A stretch of 12,472 bases of DNA from an uncultured Clostridia bacterium (GTDB taxonomy: Bacteria > Bacillota > Clostridia > Oscillospirales > Ruminococcaceae), in contig CANEHP010000050.1 of the NCBI GenBank assembly GCA_947427325.1, positions 1 to 12,472 on the forward strand, read 5' to 3'. Below, piece by piece: positions 1-8,225 of the stretch. The stretch's first letter is position 1, and the number at the start of each line of letters is the position of its first letter. Made by a program: the position numbers and the translations under genes. A model generated the notes under the pieces. It did not search any database. It was given only the letters and a program-made list of their open reading frames with translations, and had not been told where the DNA came from.

Positions 1-16
1 TCCTGCAAAAATCATC

Positions 17-57
17 CTCGCAAATCTTTGTCTGTTTTTAGACGAGAATTAGTATTA
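17..57 (-). repeat. Dispersed structured repeat, copy 1 (at hisZ stop codon)
   Basis: This 41-base stretch matches positions 9448-9487 almost perfectly; the only difference is five T versus four T in one run. Both copies have the same orientation. Read on the minus strand it begins with TAATACTAATTCTCG and contains a CTCG/CGAG closing pair around two small hairpins, TCT-loop-AGA and CAAA-GA-TTTG. The outer part of the stem, well formed in the other copy, is poorly complementary here, because similarity between the copies stops at CGAG. The first three minus-strand bases of the shared unit are the TAA stop codon of hisZ. Two near-identical copies 9.4 kb apart outside coding sequence point to a dispersed repeat family; how many copies the genome holds cannot be judged from this window. 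Confidence 0.8.
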
Positions 58-1257
58 AATCTTGATTTTCTCAGTATTTCCCAAAGGGTCAACCTTTTCT
101 ACCGTTGAAATTCCCTTTTTCACTGCATACCTTAACGCCTCTTCAAAAGTATTCTGGAGAGCGTTTTCGGCAGTAATTCCCCTTGAAACAAGACTTCTGC
201 AATGGGCAAAGCCCTGTGCGGCAGCGTCCTTTTCGGCATAAACCAAAACCTCGGCGGGCTTTATTAAGGGAGCTTGATTTTTTCTTAAAAGAGCATTTGC
301 AACTGCGTTTACATTTACCGCAAAGCCTGTGGCAGTGTGGCTTGAACCAAAATCACCCATTAAAGCGTCATACCGTCCCCCCGACAAAACAGGCATGCCA
401 AACCCCTCCGTATATCCTCTGAAAAGCAGCCCCGTATAATAGTTCGCCTTATTCACAAGACCCAAATCCAAGGTTATCTTGTCTTTAAAACCAAGCCGGC
501 ATAAATATTCATAAGCTTGTTTAATATCCTCCAATACATCAAAGGCTTTTTTGTCCTTAAATATATCTTCAGCCCTTTTAAAAACCTCTTCTCCTCCAAA
601 AAGCTTAGGCAGGCTGTATAAAGCCCTCGCATCATCATTGCCGCCGTATTTTCCCAAAATAAGCTTCAGCTCGGGAAGATTTTTATTTTCAATATATTCT
701 CTTATGATCTCGGTTTCTTCCTCATCATCCGTAATCCTTGAAATAAGAATTTTAAATAATGCGCTGTCCCCTATTTCAAATCGAAAATCCTCCGTTTCAA
801 GCACCGTCAGTGCTTCCGTGGCAAGATTCAGAATTTCCATATCCGACTTTTTTGAATCACCGCCTATTATCTCCACGCCGCTTTGGGTTATTTCATCATC
901 TCTGCCGCTGTCCTTGGGATTGATCCTGAAAATATTCTGATTATAAAACAATTTTAACGGAAAAGCCTCGTCCTTTAATCTTGTTGCCGACAATCTTGCA
1001 ATAGGCATAGTGGAATCGGGGCGAATTACCATAAGCCTGCCCTTGCCGTCGGACAACTTGTACATACTTTCCTGGGCAAAATAGCGGGATTTCAGCATAA
1101 AGACATCGTAAAATTCAAGTCCTGGAGTTATTACCTCCGAATAACCGTAGCTTTTAAAAAGCTTTTGAAGCTTGTCCTCAACTGTTCTTCTTGCAACACT
1201 TTCATCAAAAAGCAAATCCCTTGTACCTTCGGGTGTTAATAAATCGTTTTTCTTCAT
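55..1257 (-). CDS. hisZ: ATP phosphoribosyltransferase regulatory subunit HisZ
   Basis: A 400-residue catalytically inactive paralogue of histidyl-tRNA synthetase. In organisms with a short HisG, HisZ binds HisG and is needed for the first step of histidine synthesis and its feedback control. The class II synthetase-like core spans about residues 5-325: TPEGTRD (8-14), ITPGLEFYD (43-51), IRPDSTMPIARL (78-89), and FRINPKDSGRDDEITQSGVE (110-129) in the motif 2 region. The HisRS histidine-binding signature, usually LVRGLDYYTG, reads LVNKANYYTG (267-276), which favours HisZ over a true HisS. A short C-terminal domain of about 75 residues follows. The ATG start has GAAGG about seven bases upstream and its own promoter. 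The stop codon lies in a dispersed repeat. hisG would be expected downstream, but the window ends there. A divergent HisS is less likely. Confidence 0.85.
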   Translation of the reverse strand: MKKNDLLTPEGTRDLLFDESVARRTVEDKLQKLFKSYGYSEVITPGLEFYDVFMLKSRYFAQESMYKLSDGKGRLMVIRPDSTMPIARLSATRLKDEAFPLKLFYNQNIFRINPKDSGRDDEITQSGVEIIGGDSKKSDMEILNLATEALTVLETEDFRFEIGDSALFKILISRITDDEEETEIIREYIENKNLPELKLILGKYGGNDDARALYSLPKLFGGEEVFKRAEDIFKDKKAFDVLEDIKQAYEYLCRLGFKDKITLDLGLVNKANYYTGLLFRGYTEGFGMPVLSGGRYDALMGDFGSSHTATGFAVNVNAVANALLRKNQAPLIKPAEVLVYAEKDAAAQGFAHCRSLVSRGITAENALQNTFEEALRYAVKKGISTVEKVDPLGNTEKIKI

Positions 1258-1297
1258 AAATTACCTTCGTTACTTTATTTCACTTTAGCGCACTACT

Positions 1298-1326
1298 ATA
1301 ATAGCATATTATCTTAATAAAATCAA
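1298..1326 (-). promoter_or_regulatory. Sigma-A-type promoter of hisZ
   Basis: On the minus strand a -35 box TTGATT (1321-1326) and a -10 box TATTAT (1298-1303) are separated by exactly 17 bases. The -10 is extended by TGC (1304-1306). This predicts a start near 1290 and a 5' leader of roughly 30-35 bases, too short for a T-box or riboswitch. The -10 box is the right half of a perfect dyad, ATAATA-TGC-TATTAT (1298-1312), which could be an operator. The promoter separates hisZ from the polC transcription unit. Confidence 0.7.
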
Positions 1327-1537
1327 GCGTGAGAAAACTATTTGGTTAAATCAACAAAAATTTTTAACAGCCCGATTCTTATTCATATAACATAGTTAAT
1401 CAGTACCTGATTTATACAAATTTGCGTACAATTTCCAAGGTGCAGCCCCACCGCCGATAATCCGAGACTCCCTCTGCCTAATAGAAGTTAATCAACGGAT
1501 TTTCAATTATATCAAGTGCGGATTCATACACTGTTTA
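1327..1537. other. Non-coding spacer between polC and hisZ promoter
   Basis: There is no open frame worth calling and no RNA gene that I recognise. It contains a perfect ten-base A5T5 palindrome (1356-1365), a weak dyad AATCAG-GTA-CTGATT on the minus strand near 1400, and three close variants of TTGATTAAC on the minus strand. I see no clear intrinsic terminator (GC-rich hairpin plus U-run) after polC, so where that transcript ends is unresolved. Confidence 0.4.
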
Positions 1538-4500
1538 TCAGAAAAAAGTCATTTGCGCCGTTTTGTCAAGCCCCTCAAAAACACCCATTTCCTCTAACTT
1601 CTGCATAACGGTTTTATTTATGCCGCCTTGTATCTGAATATCTTCAATACTTACAAAATCCTTTTTATCAATAACTTCCTTAATTCCCTTTGCGGCATTT
1701 TCTCCGCAGCCGTCCACGGCAAGCAAAGGAAGCCTTAAATTACCGTCCTCGATAACATATCTTGTGGCGTCGCTTTTTAAATAATGCACAGGCAAAAACT
1801 TTATGCCGCGGTTAAGCATTTCATAAATCAGCAGGTACGCTTCAACCATTGATTTTTCCTTAGGGCTTGCGTCGGGGTTGGCTTGTACTTGCTGAATACG
1901 GCTTTTAACCGCCGCTTTCCCCGCCAAAACAGTTTTAACCTCGATATTTTCGGTATGCTTTGTCAATATTGCCGCATAAAAGGCGGAGGGACGGTATATT
2001 TTAAACCATCCTAATTTTACCGCACCCGTTACATAAGCCGCCGCATGCGCTTTGGGGAACATATATTTGATTTTTTTACAGCTTTCAACATACCAATCGG
2101 GAACGTCATTATCCTTAAAAGCCTGATAAATAGTATCGTCAAAAAGCTTTTTGGCATTTCCCTTACGTGTGATTTCCATTATTTTAAAGGCAAGTCCCGG
2201 TTCAACACCCTTGTGCATAAGATAAACCATTATGTTGTCACGAGTTCCGATTACCTCGGAAATAGTGCAAGTGCCGTTGGCGATAAGATCCTTGGCGTTG
2301 CCCACATACACGTCCGTACCGTGAGAAAGTCCCGAAATCTGCAAAAGGTCGGAGAAAAGCTTGGGCTTTGAATCCTTTAGCATCTGAATGGTAAAGTTCG
2401 TTCCAAATTCGGGCAGTCCGTAAGTTCCCAAAGGCAGCAGCGCCGGATCTTCCTCTTCAAAATTAAGCGCCTTAGTGGAAGTAAACAAGCTTAAAACCTT
2501 GTCGTCGGAGGTAGGGATATCCGCAATTTTTAATCCCGTGGAATCCTCCAAATGCTTATAAAGCGTAGGCACATCATGTCCCAGCTCGTCAAGCTTTAAT
2601 ATGGTATCATGCAAAGCGTGGAAGTCAAAGTGCGTTGTAATAACGTCCTTTGAAGCGTCATCGGCAGGTCTTTGAACAGGTGAGAAATCATATATTTCAT
2701 AAGCGTCGGGAACAACCACCATTCCGCCCGGGTGCTGCGAAGTGGTTCGTTTAACGCCCGTAAAGCCTATGGCAAGTCTTGTCATTTCCGCATTGTTATA
2801 TGCCTTGCCCTTTTCCTGCATATACTTTTTAACAAAGCCCAGTGCGGTTTTATCCTGTATTGCCGAGATCGTACCCGCCTTGAACACATGATCCTTACCG
2901 AAAAGCTCTTCCGTGTATCTGTGTGACTGCGCCTGATATTCGCCGCTGAAGTTAAGGTCAATATCGGGGGCTTTATCGCCCTTAAAGCCAAGAAAGGTTT
3001 CAAAAGGAATATCGTGTCCGTCTCTTTCCATTTCCTCGCCGCAAACGGGACAGTTTTTAACAGGCAAATCATATCCCGACTGAACGGTACCGTTGGTAAT
3101 AAATTCATTATGGCGGCATTTTTTACATCTGTAATGAGGCGGTAAAGGATTGACCTCGGAAATACCCGACAATGTGGCTACAACGGAAGAACCTACCGAA
3201 CCTCTTGAACCTACCAGATAGCCGCATTCGTTGGACTTTTTAACAAGCTTCTGAGCTATCATATAAAGCACCGAAAAGCCGTATTTTATAATAGCGTTAA
3301 GCTCCTTGTTGAGTCTGTCTTCAACTACCTTAGGCAGCTCATCTCCATACAGCTCATGAGCCTTGTTCCAGCAGAGACTTTGCAGCTCCTCCTCCGCTCC
3401 TTCAATAAAAGGAGTATAAGTGCCGAGAGGAATAGGGCGCAGATCCTCCACCATATCCGCTATTTTATTGGTATTGGAAACAACCACCTCGTAAGCTTTT
3501 TCAGCGCCCAAATAAGCAAATTCCTCCAGCATTTCCTCTGTCGTCCGCAAATAAAGCGGCGCTTGATATGCGGCGTCGTTATAACCTTGTCCCGTTTGCA
3601 AAATCTCACGGAATATGGCGTTTTCCTTATCCATAAAATGCACGTCGCAGGTGGCTACAACAGGCTTATTGAGCTTTTCTCCCAAAGCGACTATCTTTTT
3701 GTTTATCTCCTGCAAATCCTCTACGGAATTTACCTTGCCCTCCCTCAAAAGGAACATATTGTTCCCCACAGGCTGAATTTCCAAATAATCGTAGAAATTG
3801 GCAATTTCCTGTATGCTTTCCTCGGACTTGCCCTCGAATATGGCTCTGTACAGCTCTCCCGCCTCGCAGGCGCTGCCGATAATCAGTCCCTCTCTGTGAT
3901 TTTTCAGCTCGGACATAGGTATACGGGGCTTTTTGAAAAAGTAATTAAGGTTGGAATAGGATATAAGCTTGTACAGATTTTTAAGTCCCGTATTGTTTTT
4001 GGCAATAATGATTTGGTGATATGTAGGCATCTTTTTAACGTCTATATTTCCCATAGCCGTATTCAGATCGCCTAATTTTTCAATAGTTCTTCCCTTTGAG
4101 GAAATATCAATAAGCTTGATAAAAATCATAGCAAGCATTTTTGCGTCATCGCTTGCCCTGTGATGATTAAAATCTCCGCAGCCCAATTCATCCGCCATTG
4201 CGTCAAGAGTGTACTTCTTTTTGTTTGGAATAGCCGCCCTGCAAAGCTTTAAGGAATCTATATAGGGATTGTGAAAATTTATCTTGTTTCTCTCGCAGGC
4301 AACACGGATAAAGGAGGTATCAAAATCCGCATTGTGAGCTATAAGAGGTGCGTCGCCGCAAAACTCCAAAAATTTCAGTACCGCTTCCTTTTCGCTTGGC
4401 GCATCGGCTACCATTTCATCGGTAATGCCCGTTAATTCGGTAATATTTTCGGGAATATGCTTTTCGGGATTTACAAAAGTGTTGAATTCCTCCACAACCT

Positions 4501-5935
4501 TTAATTCACGCAGCCTTACCGCTCCGATTTCGGTAATTCTTTCGGAAGCCTGCGAAAGTCCTGTGGTTTCTATATCAAAAACTATAATATCATCGTTAAC
4601 GGAGCGGTTTGTACAGCCCTCAACCAATGAGTGTCCGTCATTGACAAAGTACGCCTCCATACCGAACAGAATTTTAAACTTGGTGTCGGGATTTCCCTTT
4701 CTTATTGCATTTAATGCATTCATGGCATCGGGATAAGCCTGAACATTTCCGTGGTCGGTAATTGCCACAGCCTTATGACCCCAATCAAAAGCCCTTTTAA
4801 CCAAATCTCCAGCAGGAGTTATACCGTCCAAATCGGACATATTTGTGTGAAGGTGCAGTTCCACGCGCTTTTCGGGCGCATTATCCTTTTTCTTGATTTT
4901 CTTCACCTTCATTATGGACTTAGGCTCAAGGTAATTTGACTTCGTAAATGTATCAAACTTAAAATCACCGTTTACAAGCAAGGTATTTCCGTTTTTTATA
5001 AATCCGAAATCCCCTGCCTTTTCGGAATCGGTAAATATTCTTAAAGATTGAGAATTTGTATAATCGGTAAAAAACGCTGTTATAATTGTATACTTTCCGT
5101 CTTTTATCGTTTTTTCCTCAACACTGAAAACCTCTCCCCAAAAAGTAACGTCATTTTGCTCCTCAAATATATCGCTCATTGCTATAGGCGGGTTATTTAC
5201 AGCCTTTCCCGCCAACAGCTCAGCTTCTTTTTCCAAAATGTCGGAGTCAAACATAAGAGGCATTTTTTCGGGTTCTTTATGTACCGTCATACCTCTTGAA
5301 CGCTTTTGAGGTGCATTTCCGCTGCCGCCTGAATACTCTTCCTTATAATACTTCTTTTTTTCCTCATTGTAAGGAGGGGGAGCAGGAATAAAAGCTTCGG
5401 GAGGGGGAGAAGGATAATTTATATCTTCAAGCTTTATCTTTTCTTCTCTGTTATCTATATTAACAGCCGTAACTCCGTCAAATATAACTTTAACGGTTAC
5501 ATCAAAAAAGCCTTTGGCATATTTTTCGATTTCCTTATCAATACCGCCCTCTGAAAGAATATCGCCGCCGCCGTTTTTCAAGCTGATTTCATATACTCCG
5601 TCGCCCTCGGAAATTTCCGCATTATTTAAGTATCCGTTTATTTTTCCCTTTAATGACGGCTTGAAACGCATCATTTCAATTATATGATAAATTCTGTCGG
5701 AGGAAAACAATAAGGACGGATACTTCGGATATATTTCCGCCGATTTAAGACCAAGCTTATTTGCAATCGTTTCAGCTGCGGAAATAATCTTTTCCGTTTC
5801 GGGAACATCGTCCATTGACAGCTGAATAAGCATTGTTTTGCTCTTTTTGTTATATATAATGGAGCATGCCTCGCCGCTGCCCACTTCTTTACTGAAATCA
5901 GCTTCTTCAAACAAATCACAAAGTTTTTTCGACAT
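1538..5935 (-). CDS. polC: DNA polymerase III alpha subunit, Gram-positive type PolC
   Basis: A 1465-residue C-family replicative polymerase, close to the usual PolC length of about 1440, that synthesises DNA at the chromosomal fork. Domains in order: a less conserved N-terminal region (1-170), a proline-rich linker (about 175-188), an OB-fold region (about 262-345), and the first PHP segment with ELHLHT (359-364) and ITDHGN (392-397). A nested DEDDh proofreading exonuclease follows (about 449-610; D454, E456, D537, H592, D597), then the rest of PHP. Polymerase motifs are GSRGSVGSS (909-917), a zinc-binding set C937, C940, C962 and C965, the catalytic DIDLNF (D991, D993), QHPGG (1067-1071) and LKLDELGHD with D1116. 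All expected catalytic residues are present. The ATG start has GAGGG eight bases upstream, and 32 bases separate it from ispG. The rimP-nusA genes that often follow polC are not here. Confidence 0.97.
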   Translation of the reverse strand: MSKKLCDLFEEADFSKEVGSGEACSIIYNKKSKTMLIQLSMDDVPETEKIISAAETIANKLGLKSAEIYPKYPSLLFSSDRIYHIIEMMRFKPSLKGKINGYLNNAEISEGDGVYEISLKNGGGDILSEGGIDKEIEKYAKGFFDVTVKVIFDGVTAVNIDNREEKIKLEDINYPSPPPEAFIPAPPPYNEEKKKYYKEEYSGGSGNAPQKRSRGMTVHKEPEKMPLMFDSDILEKEAELLAGKAVNNPPIAMSDIFEEQNDVTFWGEVFSVEEKTIKDGKYTIITAFFTDYTNSQSLRIFTDSEKAGDFGFIKNGNTLLVNGDFKFDTFTKSNYLEPKSIMKVKKIKKKDNAPEKRVELHLHTNMSDLDGITPAGDLVKRAFDWGHKAVAITDHGNVQAYPDAMNALNAIRKGNPDTKFKILFGMEAYFVNDGHSLVEGCTNRSVNDDIIVFDIETTGLSQASERITEIGAVRLRELKVVEEFNTFVNPEKHIPENITELTGITDEMVADAPSEKEAVLKFLEFCGDAPLIAHNADFDTSFIRVACERNKINFHNPYIDSLKLCRAAIPNKKKYTLDAMADELGCGDFNHHRASDDAKMLAMIFIKLIDISSKGRTIEKLGDLNTAMGNIDVKKMPTYHQIIIAKNNTGLKNLYKLISYSNLNYFFKKPRIPMSELKNHREGLIIGSACEAGELYRAIFEGKSEESIQEIANFYDYLEIQPVGNNMFLLREGKVNSVEDLQEINKKIVALGEKLNKPVVATCDVHFMDKENAIFREILQTGQGYNDAAYQAPLYLRTTEEMLEEFAYLGAEKAYEVVVSNTNKIADMVEDLRPIPLGTYTPFIEGAEEELQSLCWNKAHELYGDELPKVVEDRLNKELNAIIKYGFSVLYMIAQKLVKKSNECGYLVGSRGSVGSSVVATLSGISEVNPLPPHYRCKKCRHNEFITNGTVQSGYDLPVKNCPVCGEEMERDGHDIPFETFLGFKGDKAPDIDLNFSGEYQAQSHRYTEELFGKDHVFKAGTISAIQDKTALGFVKKYMQEKGKAYNNAEMTRLAIGFTGVKRTTSQHPGGMVVVPDAYEIYDFSPVQRPADDASKDVITTHFDFHALHDTILKLDELGHDVPTLYKHLEDSTGLKIADIPTSDDKVLSLFTSTKALNFEEEDPALLPLGTYGLPEFGTNFTIQMLKDSKPKLFSDLLQISGLSHGTDVYVGNAKDLIANGTCTISEVIGTRDNIMVYLMHKGVEPGLAFKIMEITRKGNAKKLFDDTIYQAFKDNDVPDWYVESCKKIKYMFPKAHAAAYVTGAVKLGWFKIYRPSAFYAAILTKHTENIEVKTVLAGKAAVKSRIQQVQANPDASPKEKSMVEAYLLIYEMLNRGIKFLPVHYLKSDATRYVIEDGNLRLPLLAVDGCGENAAKGIKEVIDKKDFVSIEDIQIQGGINKTVMQKLEEMGVFEGLDKTAQMTFF

Positions 5936-5967
5936 CTTAATTACCCTCTATACATCGATTATCAAAA

Positions 5968-7002
5968 TCAGAGCTTGTCTATTTCTTCAAGTAAAACAGG
6001 CAATAGTTCTTCTTCCTTTACCTTACGAAGTATCTCGCCTTTTTTAAAAACAAGACCTTCGCCTTTTCCCCCTGCTATACCTATATCTGCTTCTTTCGCC
6101 TCTCCCGGACCGTTGACAACGCACCCCATAACGGCAACCTTAATATTTTTATGTACGCTTGCCATTGCTTCCTCAACCTTATGAGCTAACCCGATCAGAT
6201 CTATTTGAGTTCTTCCGCAGGTGGGACAGGAAACTATTTGGACTGTATTTTTTCCTCTGCCCACTGCTGTCAGTATATCATAAGCCGCTTTTACTTCAAG
6301 CACGGGATTTTCGGTGAGAGAAACCCTTATGGTGTCGCCTATTCCGTCGCAAAGCAAAGAACCTATTCCTACGGCGGATTTTATAACGCCCATTCTCTCC
6401 GTTCCCGCTTCGGTAACACCCAAATGCAGGGGATAGTCACATTGTTCATTAAGCAGTCGGTATGCCTTTATCATAACGGGCACGGAGGAAGCTTTTATGG
6501 AAATAACGGTATCCTCAAAATCCTGCCGCTCCAAGAGCTTAACATGATTTAGTGCGCTTTCAACCAAGGCTTCCGCACAGGGAGAGCCGTATTTTTCGAG
6601 CAGAGATTTTTCCAGAGAACCCGAATTTACGCCGACTCTTATAGGTATTTTATTTTGCCTGCAAGCTTTGCAGACTGCCTTGACCTTATCCTCCGAGCCA
6701 ATATTCCCGGGATTTATTCTAAGCTTATCAACACCCGTTTCAGCACATTTTAAAGCGATTTTATAATCAAAGTGAATATCCGCTACCAACGGAACGGAAA
6801 TTTTATTTTTTATTGCGGGAATAAGCTGTGCTGCTTCAACAACAGGCACAGAAACCCTCACTATCTCGCAGCCCGCCTTTTCCAGCCGAACCGCCTGCTC
6901 GACATTTCCCTCAACATCATCGTAAGGCACATTAAGCATTGACTGAACATAAATATTTCCGTCGCCTAAGGTTAAATTTCCGACTTTAACTGTCTTTTTC
7001 AA
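5968..7002 (-). CDS. ispG: 4-hydroxy-3-methylbut-2-en-1-yl diphosphate synthase (HMBPP synthase)
   Basis: A 344-residue [4Fe-4S] enzyme of the MEP pathway that converts the cyclic diphosphate MEcPP to HMBPP in the cytosol. An N-terminal TIM-barrel half carries VQSM (19-22), ADIHFDY (74-80) and RINPGNIG (95-102). The C-terminal half carries the cluster ligands in SCPTCGRT (C259, C262) and MGCVVNGPGEAKEADIGIAG (C294, with E301 as the fourth ligand expected in this family). The length suits the short bacterial form. The start is TTG: GAAGGAAG lies about seven bases upstream, and the next in-frame ATG would remove the conserved VKVG and VQS region. The usual VQSMTN reads VQSMLN here. It lies 50 bases after rseP and 32 bases before polC, and works in the same pathway as dxr upstream. 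Confidence 0.96.
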   Translation of the reverse strand: MKKTVKVGNLTLGDGNIYVQSMLNVPYDDVEGNVEQAVRLEKAGCEIVRVSVPVVEAAQLIPAIKNKISVPLVADIHFDYKIALKCAETGVDKLRINPGNIGSEDKVKAVCKACRQNKIPIRVGVNSGSLEKSLLEKYGSPCAEALVESALNHVKLLERQDFEDTVISIKASSVPVMIKAYRLLNEQCDYPLHLGVTEAGTERMGVIKSAVGIGSLLCDGIGDTIRVSLTENPVLEVKAAYDILTAVGRGKNTVQIVSCPTCGRTQIDLIGLAHKVEEAMASVHKNIKVAVMGCVVNGPGEAKEADIGIAGGKGEGLVFKKGEILRKVKEEELLPVLLEEIDKL

Positions 7003-7052
7003 TATAACACTTCCTTCTTAGAGCCTGTATCCATAGTTAACAGAAAACAGTC

Positions 7053-8123
7053 TTATCCCGTAACCAGCTTAACAATATCGTTAAAGGTAATAACAAGCAT
7101 CAGCAGCATAAGCGCAGCAAATCCGATAAAATGCACTATTCCCTCATGCTCGGGCTTCATAGGCTTACGTCTTATCAGTTCTATTATGAGAAAAATAATT
7201 CTGCTGCCGTCAAGTGCCGGAATAGGCAAAAGGTTCATTATTCCTAAATTTATTGTAATAAAAGCTACCATAGAAAGAAAGTTTACCGCGTTTTCTTTGA
7301 AATTTGTCCCCGACGCAGTTGTCTGAGTAATAACCGAAACCGTGCCCACAGGTCCGGAAAGGTCGTTTAAGCCATATGTCCCGCTTATAAGGTCACCAAG
7401 AGAAATCCAGACCAATCTGCCGTAGCTTGCAGCCTCCCTAAAGCTGTAAGCGAACACATTTCCGAAATCTATTTTATAGGCTCGAACCACAAAATCCACA
7501 GCAACACTGTTTCCGTTTTCGTTTTTAACCGCCGCAAATTGGACGTTGTCAAGATCAATAATTTCACCGTCTCTTTTTACCTTAAAGGAATAGCTTATAA
7601 ATTCTTGATTTTCATCGGTCTTCATTGCCTTATTCTGCAAGGCATAGGAAATGTCCATCGAACTCCATACCGAATGACCGTTAATGCCGACAATTTCATC
7701 TCCCTCCTGCAAATACTGCGACGATACGGGATTTTCTCCGCTGAACTTTGCGATTTCGGGAGTAATAACGATACCGCTTAAAATGATTACCACAGCGCAT
7801 ATAATAATGCCTAAGATTAAATTCATAACCGGACCTGCCGCAAGAACTATCATTCTCTGCCAAACAGGTTTATTTCTGAAGCTCCTCGGGTCGTCGCTTT
7901 CCTCGTCTTCCCCAAGCTGAACAGAGCCGCCTAAGGGCAAAAGCTTTATAGTATACAGAGTTTCCTTGCCTTGTTTCTTAAAAAGTCTCGGTCCCATTCC
8001 CAAGGAAAACTCGCTGACCTTCATTCCGCAGGCTTTGGCAGCGAAAAAATGCCCCATCTCATGAATAATTATCATAAGGCAAAAAGCAAGTATTGCTAAA
8101 ATGACAGTAACAACAGCAGTCAT
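7053..8123 (-). CDS. rseP: Site-2-type intramembrane zinc metalloprotease RseP/RasP
   Basis: A 356-residue M50 membrane protease, expected to cleave anti-sigma factors or leftover signal peptides within the membrane. The first transmembrane segment carries the zinc and catalytic motif HEMGH (21-25). A second hydrophobic segment spans about 94-122. A single PDZ-like domain (about 125-215) contains EGDEIVGINGHSVWS. The second zinc-ligand motif NLLPIPALDGSR (297-308) carries D305, and a last membrane segment spans about 331-350. Length and the single PDZ match the Gram-positive form. The ATG is preceded by AAGGAG at good spacing. The 102-base gap after dxr holds no clear promoter or terminator, only an A-rich stretch. 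Its usual neighbours cdsA, dxr and ispG support the call; the actual substrate is unknown. Confidence 0.94.
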   Translation of the reverse strand: MTAVVTVILAILAFCLMIIIHEMGHFFAAKACGMKVSEFSLGMGPRLFKKQGKETLYTIKLLPLGGSVQLGEDEESDDPRSFRNKPVWQRMIVLAAGPVMNLILGIIICAVVIILSGIVITPEIAKFSGENPVSSQYLQEGDEIVGINGHSVWSSMDISYALQNKAMKTDENQEFISYSFKVKRDGEIIDLDNVQFAAVKNENGNSVAVDFVVRAYKIDFGNVFAYSFREAASYGRLVWISLGDLISGTYGLNDLSGPVGTVSVITQTTASGTNFKENAVNFLSMVAFITINLGIMNLLPIPALDGSRIIFLIIELIRRKPMKPEHEGIVHFIGFAALMLLMLVITFNDIVKLVTG

Positions 8124-8225
8124 ATTTTCTCCTTTTTCATTCTTTTTTGCTCCATTATTTTCCTGCTTCTTTTTTCGTTTTTGGAATTGACTTTTATTAG
8201 CAGGTTTCGCTCATAAGTATCTTTG

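Noticed and set aside
1258..1330. Possible T-box or other histidine-sensing leader before hisZ
   Set aside because: The predicted transcript leader is only about 30-35 bases, with no room for a T-box, and no specifier hairpin or T-box sequence is seen.
3356..4075. A 239-codon open frame on the plus strand inside polC
   Set aside because: It is entirely antisense to the conserved polymerase/PHP coding sequence, has no ribosome-binding site or recognisable motif, and is explained by the base composition of polC. The other plus-strand frames in the window were rejected for the same reason.
1538..5935. PolC as a fusion or an unusual polymerase, because of the exonuclease inside the PHP domain
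   Set aside because: This nested arrangement is the normal architecture of Gram-positive PolC, and all catalytic motifs are intact.
8120..8225. Open frame running from the dxr end through the gap into the rseP start
   Set aside because: The gap is A-rich and the predicted peptide is a low-complexity string of K, E and R. dxr already ends at a normal family length, so neither a frameshift nor a hidden gene is supported.
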